Source: Turnera subulata (taxonomy: Eukaryota; Streptophyta; Magnoliopsida; Malpighiales; Passifloraceae). From it: DNA of 64,000 bases. Shown here one piece after another: positions 43,691 through 53,300 of the stretch. The first letter of the stretch is position 1; every line of letters starts with the position of its first letter. Position numbers and translations under genes: made by a program. Below the pieces are notes generated by a model. That model did not search any database, was not told where the DNA came from, and saw only the letters and a list, made by a program, of their open reading frames with translations. The DNA is taken from assembly GCA_028386065.3 (NCBI GenBank), contig JAKUCV010005716.1:146674-210673 (forward strand). The letters run 5' to 3'.

Positions 43691-44576
43691 TGGTCTGGCA
43701 CCCGGAATATGTTGATAACCAGGTCTGACCCCTAGCTTATCCGTGACGGGGCCCGGAAAAGATAAAATTGAAAATTGGATTTTATTTGAGTCTTTTTGGT
43801 CTTGGACCAGTTTTGGGTCGAGTTTTTGGTTTGGTATGTATTTGGTGGTTTTTACCTGTTTTTGACCTTGAGTACTTATAGTGTTTCATATTGATTGTCT
43901 ATCCTTCGTCGGTGAGCACTTCGGACTCACCCCTCACCTGCGGGCTTTCATCCCGTAGGATGAGTTATTTGTGGTACAGGTTTGGTGCATTCCAGACAGG
44001 CTGCGGCGTTATCCCTTGGACAGGACTCGGATCCATAGGTTGCATCAGTGTCGCATACAGTGTCTTTGTGAGTTATTAAGTCTTCCGCTGTGCAGTTTAT
44101 TGATATTATTGGCCCAATGGGCCGGTTGAGTTATTATTGATGTTTTTATTTTGGGCTGTTGAGCCCGAGTTACTGTTGTATACACTATATGCTGGGCTTG
44201 GTTTGGTTGGGTCGTCACAGTTCCGGCACGTGTTTACTGTGTACGGTAAATACGGGTCGGGGCGTTTCATGTTGATGGTAGACCAATGGGCGTGACGTGC
44301 CCTGGCTTTTTCTCATTTTTTGACTCTAAAGTAGATTCGCACCCTAAGACGATTTTTTTGAACTGACCACCATAGTTAGATGTGGCACGGCAGGCCCCAT
44401 TCCAGGATAGGAGGGCGTTGTTGGGGAGCATACTATCCCTTATTAACAAACTAATTTTTTCTAAGGGCACGGTCGGCCCATTTATTGGATTTTTGACTCG
44501 TGGATAGGGTTAGATTACCTTGGTTTTGAATATGAATGACCATTGTGGGCACAAATGCCCCTTAATCACCGAAACT

Positions 44577-45370
44577 GGGGGCATGCTATCCTCACCACTG
44601 AACCTTTGACCAGAAATGCTGTAGAGGCATGATACCCCGATTCCACCGAGGGGCATGACATGTCCGTCAGCAGACAGGGGGCATGACACCCCGACTTCAG
44701 GCAAGAGACATGATATCCTGATTTCAGCAGACAAAAAGGGCATGATACCCCGTTTCCAACGGACAAGGGGCATGATACTCTGACTTTAGAGCAAGGGGCA
44801 TGATGGCTCAAATCTAGCAGTTAAAGGGGCATGATACCCCGATTCCAGAAGGCAAGGGGCATGATACCCCTACTTTAGACAATGGGCATGATACTCCGAC
44901 TTCAAACAAGGGGCATGATACCCCGACAACAGACGGGGGGCATGATACCCTGACTTCAGACAAAGGGCATGATACCCCAACAACATCAAGGGGCATGATA
45001 CTCGATTCCAGACAAAGGAGCATGATACCCTGATTCCAGAAAAAAGGGGCATGATACCCCGATTCCAACAGTCAAAGGGCATCATACCCCGACTTCACCT
45101 AAGGGCATGATACCCTGATTTCATCAAGGGGCATGACGTGCCCGACAACAGACAATGGGCATGATACCCCGATTCCGGCAGACAAAGGGGCATGATACCC
45201 TATCTTTAACCAAAGGGCACAATACCTCGATCCCATCAAAGGGCATGACATGCCCGCCATCAAACAAGGGGCATCATACCCCAATTTCATCAAGGGGCAT
45301 GATACCCCGACCCTACACACCCGCCAACAGACAGAGGGACACGACACCCTATTTCTAACCAGGGGCACAA
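44577..45370. repeat. Array of GGGGCATGATACCCC-type units
   Basis: About 27 units spaced 23-32 bp apart, separated by short variable spacers rich in 'gacttcag', 'gattccag' and 'gacaacagac'. The unit is an imperfect palindrome (arms GGGG/CCCC plus A-T, T-A pairs). Variants such as GGGCATGACATGCCC and GGGCATGACGTGCCC are perfect or near-perfect palindromes with different right halves. It lies in the 3' non-coding region of a Tat relic, upstream of its polypurine tract. Confidence 0.9.
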
Positions 45371-45424
45371 CCATCCCAACTCAATAAGACAGACAATGAA
45401 GTAAACAGCCGATAGTGCCAACCA

Positions 45425-45695
45425 CTCAGCAAAACCAAGAGAGTTTTATGAAACCTCTCCCTCAAAACCCACGAGAGTTTAATGAAACCTCTTCCCCAAC
45501 AATCTCTAGAGTTTAATGAAACCTCTCTCCTCATACAAAACCACAAGAGTCCAATGAAACCTCTCCCCTTAATAACCTCCGAGAGTTTAATGAAATCTCT
45601 CTCATTACACAAAGCACTGAGAGTTTAAAGAAACCTCTCTCTCCCCATACAAGACACCGAGAGTTTAATAAAACCTCTCCCTATACAACCTTGAG
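45425..45695. repeat. Array of GAGAGTTT-loop-AAACCTCTC units
   Basis: Seven units about 35-45 bp apart, each of the form GAGAGTTT, AATG, AAACCTCTC; the arms pair with one bulged base. Spacers are A/C-rich. It directly follows the GGGGCATGATACCCC array in the same Tat relic. Confidence 0.8.
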
Positions 45696-45699
45696 GTTA

Positions 45700-45947
45700 G
45701 ACACATCCCCGGATAGTACGCAAGGTGATTATGAGTTTCCCCCAGTGGAATAAGTAGGGATCAGATAGGTCCTTGGATAACCCTTCAGCAAAACTTCGGG
45801 ATGAGATGATTCCCAGATCCGGAGTATGAGATACTCCGATTTATCTCACACCAACGACATCATCATTGACAGCATCTCCAAATTTGGATGCTTTTCTCTA
45901 ACTTTGTTTCGTCTCTAGTTCCTAAAGACTCAACAACGAGGGGCACC
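45700..45947 (+). mobile_element. Tat relic 3' end and polypurine tract
   Basis: Non-coding sequence ending in CTCAACAACGAGGGGCACC immediately before the LTR start. It matches the equivalent position in the intact Tat element (ctcaacaacgagggtcatt). No ORF. Confidence 0.6.
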
Positions 45948-47348
45948 TGTCAACATCCAAATTTGGACCATTCATACTTGATCAGTTTAAGCCCTTATGT
46001 GTCTTGAAACCAAGGTTGATTAGATGACTTAACCTAAGCCATAGGCACATTAGAATTTAGATTAGTGAAGTATGGCAGTATGGTTAGTTTGGACTCTAAA
46101 TATTTTTCAATTCAATGTTAGTTAGATAACTTAACTTTGGGCTAAAGATATGTTTGGAGTTCTGAACTAAACAAAATGTGGACCTTCCAGAAACAACTAG
46201 CCCATAAGACACATCTTTATAGCCCACAATTAGCTCTGATTTTTCAAAATTAATATTTCCATTTTGGTGAAAAAGTGTTTTATGGTAAATGATGTAAAAG
46301 CTTAGTGTGTTTAATGCTAATGACAATGATTTAGGGGGATTGCTAATCTGTTAGGAGAGAATTTCTGGGCTGACTAGCAGTGATTTGGGGCGTAAAAATC
46401 AAGCCAAGGTAGAATCAAAGGAAACTCGGACCAAAAAAGAAAAAACGAGTGAACAGTGCACGTTGTCGGCGGGCTTGTCGCCTTGACCGCCGGCACCTGG
46501 CGGCCATGTCGCCACAATCGCCGACGGCCATGCATCACTGTTACGCAATTTCTTGGAGATTTTCTTAATTTGGCCTGATTCTAGCTGATTTTTCCAAAAT
46601 CTCAGCAAGAATCTTGATCATAATGATGGTCCACGCCCCCTGCACCTCAGAACACTATAAATAGACCCTCTCTCACACACATTAGACACACAGAAGAGCC
46701 CCCAAACTTTACACTACGCATTACTAGAAAGCTTGGTTGCTTGGAGAAACTCTACTTCTTCAAGCCTAAAAATGTCTTTAAGGTTGTTATTCTGGAAGGT
46801 TTTGGCAAAAAAGTTCATCAAGAAGGAACTAGCAAGGAGAAGACAAGGAAGGGTTGAAGATAGAGCTAAGAAGTGGAAGAAGGTTGGGTTCCAACCACCT
46901 AAAACCAAGGAGCTAGAGGAGGGCTACAAGAGGTATTCCTGGACCCTTTTTGTTTGATTATTGCTTTTGATCTATTGATAAGCTGATGTTGTTGTTGATG
47001 ATGTATTTGTTGTATGGAAACATGTTAGAACTATGTGGCTTTGACCCCGGCCATTCAGGTACGTAGGCAGTCTCAAGTTGCCAATGAGATGCAAGCCAAT
47101 TCGCCTCCTCACCCCTACTTTTTTTAATTTCAAGTATTTGTTTGATTGTTTCCACACTATGCACATACATTCACAAGGCATACAAGTACCTTTCAATTGC
47201 ATAAGATTTCAACCCAACACGGGGGGATACCTAACACCTTCCCACCTGCGACAAACCCCCTGTATCCACAATCTTTGGTTTGCTTTACCAGTGCCTTATG
47301 TCGATTTCGAGTGGTTTTTCCCCGGGTTTTTCCCAAGGAATAAAAGCA
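45948..47348 (+). repeat. LTR of a second Tat-lineage element
   Basis: Starts TGTCAACATCCAAATTTGGA, homologous to TGTGAACACCCAAATTTGAC of the intact Tat LTR. GC-rich block at 46465-46535, TATA box CTATAAATA at 46654-46662, end ..aataaaagca at 47348. Length about 1.4 kb. It is preceded by a polypurine-type tract and followed by a primer-binding-site sequence. Confidence 0.75.
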
Positions 47349-47351
47349 GGG

Positions 47352-47368
47352 TGGCAACTCCATTGATT
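47352..47368 (+). other. Primer-binding site next to the second Tat LTR
   Basis: TGGCAACTCCATTGATT lies three bases after the LTR end. It resembles TGGCGACTCCACTAGAG of the intact Tat element at the first ten positions, with one change. Confidence 0.65.
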
Positions 47369-48240
47369 GTTGGATTGACCCGGAAGAAGAAAGTGTAAGA
47401 ATAAGGTGAGGAGGCCAAAACTCCACAAGGTTTAGCTCGGGTCCTCATAGTGAGGGGCATAACTGAAGTAGTTGGGTGAAAGGCAGTGGGTTGGGTAGTA
47501 GGGTCACTAGTAGTAAAAACTATAGGGTTATGGGCCAAGTTCTTTTAGGCTTGCATGCTCTAATAACTACAAAGTCACCTAAAGTTTACTTGACTGATCG
47601 TGAGGGAGCCCGGGCTGGCTCATCATCTTTAACCAGCACAGCGAAGCAATTCTCGTTAGAAGAACCAAAGGCATGATAATCTCTGCAATTGGTTTTTGCC
47701 GAGGAGTAGAACGAGGTGGGCGAGTAACCACCATCCCTTTTCCAAACCCCACATACTTCAAAGAGGTAACCAGTAGAGAAACTCGAGGCACCACCGGGGC
47801 ATTATCCTGGACCTGATCCTCTGTAAAACACTCAGATTCAACACCCTCAATTGGGATGATCAAAACCTCAGGAGCATCAAACTAACAAGTTACTGCTTTA
47901 TGCCTACATCGTTGATAGCTCAGACAAATGACATGTAGAACCTTATACTGCATTTTGAAAACTTCCTCATAAATTTTAACAATTGGCACAAAAGGTTGAC
48001 TTAGGTCAATTTCAACACACATGCAAGCTTATAGGGCTTTGGTGGTAAGAGAAGTATTAGAGTCAATTTTCACAGGCTTGCCAATGTCTGAAGTAAAATT
48101 GGTAAGTTCATCAACAATTTCGATATTGGTAGGGTTATCAAGAGGTTTTGCCGACGGGGAATAGGGGGATTGTCGAAAGTGACCTCTTTTTTCAGTTTTT
48201 GTTCTAGAAAACATAGATAAAACTTGTTTAGCAAATAATT
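47369..48240 (-). pseudogene. Retroelement coding remnant, family unclear
   Basis: Minus-strand open pieces at 47579-47863 and 48029-48214 have protein-like composition (PVVPRVSLLVTSLKYVGFGK, then MVVTRPPRSTP). They lie after a Tat-type primer-binding site but on the opposite strand. I do not recognise the family. They may derive from another insertion or an inverted segment of Tat. Confidence 0.3.
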
Positions 48241-48880
48241 TAGGAAAGTGGTTTGAGAAACAATCGCCGAAAAGTTGTTCTCAAAACCAGAAAAGTGAAA
48301 ACTCTAAAAAGATGTTTTCAGTATTCCCTCCAAATTAAGCGGTGTCAATTTTGTAGTTAATAAATTTTTCTTTTCTTCTTCCCACTCCCCGTTCTAACGC
48401 ATCTATCCTCTCCCAACCATTATCTTCTTCAATGTCGCCTCGTGTCTCCATGGCTCCCTTCCATCACAACTGGGTCAACTTCTTGCTTCCCATCATAACT
48501 TGATCAAACTTATTCTTATTCATCTATGTCTTTCTTTTTATATCATAATTAAGGAGAGTTTAATCGAGTTTTTTATTAATTTGATGAACCCAAAATCCTC
48601 CTTTGTAGCTGTATAGTTGTCACCAAGCACCAGTGCTCTTGTATGGGGCAACCACTGCACTCTTCTCTTTAAATCTAGTTAGATTTAGAGTGACTATTGA
48701 TTTTTCTTTGCATTTTCTTTTTTTTCCAAAACAAACATCTACCTGTTTGTATCCAAATAAGTTTTGAAGACTTGTTTTCTTTTAAAAATAGTTTTTTGAG
48801 TTAATTTTTGGAAACTATTTTTGACAATAAAAGAGAGAGAACTATTCCAAACACGCCGTAAGTCTTCCTCACTTTGTTAC
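48241..48880. other. Intergenic, no gene recognised
   Basis: AT-rich sequence without conserved ORFs, ending at the foldback element. Confidence 0.5.
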
Positions 48881-48891
48881 ATATATATCAA

Positions 48892-49147
48892 GGATTAAAG
48901 CCTATTTTCATCCTTGTGTTAGACCATAAAGTTGAAAGTCATCCTTGTATTGGTTTTGGTCTGTTTTCATCCCTTTGTCTACGGATTTTGGCTTGTTTTC
49001 ATCCCTCTAAATAGGCCAAAAAGGCGAACACAAGGATGAAAATAAGACAGAATTCACAAATAGAGGGATGAAAACAAGCCGAAATCTAATAGCGGGATGA
49101 CTTCCAACTTTGAGGTCTAATACAAGGATGAAAAAACACTTTATTCC
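48892..49147. mobile_element. Foldback MITE, Mutator-like
   Basis: A 256-bp element whose two halves are inverted copies. The left end GGATTAAAGCC..TTTTCATCCTTG pairs with the right end CAAGGATGAAAA..CTTTATTCC, and pairing continues through 'agaccataaagttgaaagtcatcc' to the centre. A 10-bp duplication TATATATCAA flanks it exactly (48882-48891 and 49148-49157). Near-complete inverted structure, small size and a 10-bp duplication fit a Mutator-derived MITE. No coding capacity. Confidence 0.85.
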
Positions 49148-49157
49148 TATATATCAA

Positions 49158-50289
49158 TGGAAGAAAAGGAAAAAAAAAAATATCAATCCGAATGTAAATG
49201 CTGAAGTTGGACGTGGCTTTCTTTGCAGGATTGCAGATCGGGCCATAAGCTGAAGAAGGTTTTCATCCGTCTGGTTGGTTGGTATTTGATGGGCTCATCT
49301 TTTCCTTTGTGCAAAAGCACAAGACATTGCCATTTTATCTTTTTGTCCACCCAATTAACCCAATTGAACCTTGGATTAACAAAACCCTCAAATTACTAGA
49401 CCCACGAAGAGACAGGACAGAGGATATCCTGCAAGTGGAAATTCACCAATTGCATATACTCCTCCTGGCTCCAACCCCATTAGTCCCCAATCAAGCCATG
49501 AATCCATCCATGAATGCTTGTTAGAGTATGCAATTTCCTCGCGTAATCCAAATACAAAATATCATTATCCGAAAGAATCAACACCCCTTTTTGAGTTGAA
49601 TACAAACTCATCTATGTAAAAAAAGAAATTAGATAAAAGAGGGGTCATCAAATCCAATTGCACTCCTCTACTCGTCTCCATCTATCTTATATTATTCTCT
49701 TTGTGTTTTTTAGCTCCTAATCGCTCCCCCTTCACATTTTTTTCATTTTTTTCCCTTCTTGAACACTACTAAATGCTTCCAGCTTCCCTCACACTGATTT
49801 CTCTCTTCTCTTCTTGACGGATAAAGAAAAGATATTATTATAATACACCACCATCAGGGCATCTCCACCGTCCACTCCGTTGACATTTTTTAACCTTCAC
49901 CCCAGAGTCAAATCCCCAACGGATCAAAAAGCCCCCAAAACCATACATAACCCAAAACACAACAACATCATCGTAGTAAATTAAACCGCAGCGCAGACCA
50001 TAGGATCCAAACCCCTTTCTTTGATCTCCATTGAAGAAGACCCAAGAAAAAAAAAATTAATTTTAAGAAAAAAAAAAAAAAAACAAACAGCAAGCAAACC
50101 AGAGGAGGAAAGGGAAGAAGAAAAAGAAAGACGAATAGAGCAACAACCAAATAGAAAAAAGAAGAAAAAAAAAAAAAAGAAAATCATTCTCTTCTCAAAA
50201 CAACTACTCTCTCCCCCACAATAGAGGAAACCCTAGTGTCATGATCAGATGCTCCGTGGTGTACCATAGCAAGAAGCAGAGGTGGCACC
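49158..50289 (+). promoter_or_regulatory. Upstream region and 5' UTR of the WD40 gene
   Basis: No ORF of interest until 50241. Purine-rich, A-run-containing sequence at 50040-50190 just before the coding start is typical of plant 5' UTR/proximal promoter. A clear TATA box was not identified. Confidence 0.45.
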
Positions 50290-50393
50290 ATGATGAACTC
50301 ATCGAACGGCATGATTTCGACGTCATCCACATCGGCGAACGCGCAATCGCCGGGGCTGAAGACCTATTTCAAAACCCCAGAGGGGCGGTATAA
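50241..50393 (+). other. Upstream ORF overlapping the WD40 start codon
   Basis: An ATG at 50241 opens a 50-codon frame that runs over the main ATG (50290) in another frame and stops at 50391-50393. If the transcript begins upstream of 50241, ribosomes starting here would miss the main start. The main ATG has A at -3, a better context than many upstream starts; the uATG has G at -3. Relevance depends on the unknown transcription start. Confidence 0.45.
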
Positions 50394-53300
50394 GCTTCAC
50401 TACGAGAAGACACACCCTTCCGGTCTCCTTCACTATGCTCATGGCAAGACTGTGACTCAGGTGTGGATTTCTAAACTCATCCCTACCCAGCTTCTGACTT
50501 CAAATTCTCGTGGAGCTGTTCCTTGGGTTAATTCTGAGTTTTGGGCATTTTCGTGAATACCCACTTGTTAAAGCTTGTGCTTTTGTGTGCCAGTCAGTTT
50601 GGGAGCTTTTGCTTTCCCTTTTTTTTTTTTTTTTCTTCTTCTCTCATGGTAATTGACAGTTGATTTGAATTTGGTGGGTTTTTGGAAGAGTACCCATTTC
50701 TTCGTACTCAGTTTCTTGATAATATTCTGGTGCGGCAGCTAATTGTCTATTCAGATTAATGTTGTCACCTCTAATTGATAGCTTTCCCAAGTCAACTTCA
50801 ATAGCATCGTTGTTACCAATGCCGTGCTCTACTATTCTGAGCTAGTCGATGTATCTATATCAGTTTGGTAAAATTTGAATATCAGGTAACCCTAGCTAAT
50901 CTCAAGGACAAGCCAGCACCATCAACCCCTACAGCCTCATCTTCCACCTTCGGTTCTGCCAGTGGGGTACGTTCAGCTGCGGCTAGGTTATTAGGGGGCA
51001 GCAATGGAAGTCGAGCGCTAAGCTTTGTTGGAGGGAATGGTGGGAGTAAAAGTATTGGTGGCAATAGTAAGATTGGGTCATTAGGGGCTTCGACTTCAAG
51101 TAGTTCGATGATTAATTCCAATTTTGATGGAAAAGGGACTTACTTGATCTTCAATGTGGGGGATGCCATCTTTATAAGTGATTTAAACTCGCAAGATAAG
51201 GTAATCTGATATTTTAGTTTTCCTGGTTTCTTGAGTATTGAAAGCCCTACACTGGCATTTAATATGTCCTTTTTCTTTGTTGAATATAGGATCCCATAAA
51301 ATCCATCCATTTTAGTAATTCGAACCCAGTCTGCCATGCCTACGACCAAGATTCAAAGGATGGACATGATTTGCTCATTGGAATGAGTTCTGGTGATGGT
51401 AAAATCTTTCACTTGAGTTTGACTGCTTGCTTCTTTATATTCTTCTAGAACATTTAAGACTTTCTGAATTTATTGCTATGTGTACTATTGTAGTCTACAC
51501 AGTGTCACTGAGACAGCAATTACAAGATGTTGGGAAGAAAATTACTGGGGCCCAGCATTATAACAAAGATGGTTCTGTTAATAGCAGGCAAGACATACTC
51601 TTAGTATAATAGTGCGCTTTCTTCGTGGTTTAGTTTCCTCTACCCTCAGTCGTTGCTGATAAGTTTTTCTTGTTGCATGAATGATCTGGTTGTTTTATGG
51701 CAGAGATAACACTACTCGAGTTAACTCGGCTGCCAAATTAGTTTGGTCATGACGTGATGTGTTGCTAAGAAGTTTTTAGTGAGAATAGAATTCTTGATAT
51801 CCTTAATATTTACGCCACAATGAAGCACACTATAACATGAAGTTGTATATCATTACACTATGAGAGGTTTGTTGGGGAAGATGCAATCTTTTAGTTGTAT
51901 TTCTCTATTATAGGTGCACTTATTCTTAAATGAGATATGTAAAAATATATGGCTTGCTAGCTTAGGCTACATGCTTTGTTAAATAAACATGAGAAAGGAA
52001 ACCCCAGTTTGCTTCTTCTAAAAATCCAAGTATCTGCTTTAATGTGGGGGTTATTTTAGTTAACCATGCTTATTAAAGATTCTTTATCTTTTGGGGTGGA
52101 GTTGCAGTTACCTAAAGATTGGGGAAGCTATTAGTTGATAGATTCCAGTTCTTTATATTTTCATAGAGCTACCAATGTAGAAACAAGTTGGCTGAGGAAA
52201 AAATTTTAGCATGATTTTCTCACGTAGTTGCTTCTTGCCATTATTTTCAACTCTCTATTGCTGACATTGTGCGTACTCTCTTTGTTTGCTCATCCCATAT
52301 ATAATGTTTTGAACATGTACACCCCACTTTGTCTCAATGCTATGAGATGACTACTGAAGCATTTTGTTTGTGATCCATAAACATGCTGAGCTACTGAATT
52401 TTGTTGGTCCACGATTTTCTCTCTGACATTAGATTCAAACTTTCTCTGGTCTAGAAATTTTGAAACTTCAATAACACTTAGCTGATATCTTCGCACGGTC
52501 TTTAATGGTTTGCACAGTGTCTTCTAGTCTCCTCAATTTCTTAAGATGTAAACTGGATGATACTACCATACCTCATTCGTCAGATTATGCATTGAGTGCT
52601 ATGTACAAGGTTTCCAAATTTTGGTAGCAGTTAATGAATGCTTTGTTTCCAACAGTCGTTGTACTGGTATTGCGTGGGTACCTGGAGGTGATGGCACTTT
52701 TGTTGTAGCTCATGCTGATGGAAATTTGTATGTCTATGAAAAGGTACATATTTAACAGTTTTCGTTGTTCCCTTCAACTTTTTGTATAAAAGTAGTTTCT
52801 GCTGATCTGAGTGTTGCTCTTATTGTATTTTCCTCTTCTAGAGCAAGGATGGTGCTGGTGATTCTTCCTTCCCCGTTATCAAAGATCAAACTCAATTTTC
52901 TGTTGCACATGCAAGATATAGTAAGGTACAAAAGTAGATGTTGTGCTGCAATAGCAGAGTACTTCATTGTATTCTTGTTTTCATCAATGCTTTGGAAGCC
53001 TAATTTCTACTTTATCTATTGCAATCTATACATGAAATTATTTTCAGACCAATTGCCAATTTTTTCATTAGCTTACCCACAATTCTACAATAGATAAATG
53101 CAAGCATGTTGCTCGGTGTTCCTCTATTCTTCTATTCTAGACATCTACTATTGGTAATCATCGCTCAAATGGTAATTGGTTATGAAGTACACTGGCCTTG
53201 CTGCCAAGTAAAAGTTTGCAAACTACACAGAAGTATAGAGATGCAGATTTCGACAATTCCCATGTGCCCTACAATATTTTCGAAGCATTAAACTTTGATG

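Larger units (their letters stand above)
41291..44269 (+). mobile_element. Solo LTR, 2979 bp, TGTAACAGCC family
   Basis: Starts TGTAAAAGCCCAGG and ends CGGGGCGTTTCA, with TGTTG on both sides and no internal region, so it is a solo LTR formed by LTR-LTR recombination. Order: a conserved 5' block shared with the compact LTRs (41291-41600); TATA box CTATAAAAG at about 41617; a purine-rich tract (41630-41930); a GC-rich block (41940-42270); an AT-rich stretch with a long (AT)n run; a palindrome array (43290-43690); and a conserved end. The compact LTRs at 35 and 38 kb equal this LTR minus about 42310-44170. The ORFs across the purine and AT tracts are low-complexity. Confidence 0.92.

Noticed and set aside
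32607..45370. CRISPR-like look of repeats separated by spacers
   Set aside because: Units are 12-15 bp palindromes with similar, irregular spacers, sit in plant LTR elements, and have no cas genes; the surrounding genes are eukaryotic.
44510..45374. Repetitive Cys/Ser/Pro minus-strand ORFs resembling a cysteine-rich repeat protein
   Set aside because: Frames simply read through the GGGGCATGATACCCC array, whose unit spacing is irregular; no start-signal or conserved frame.
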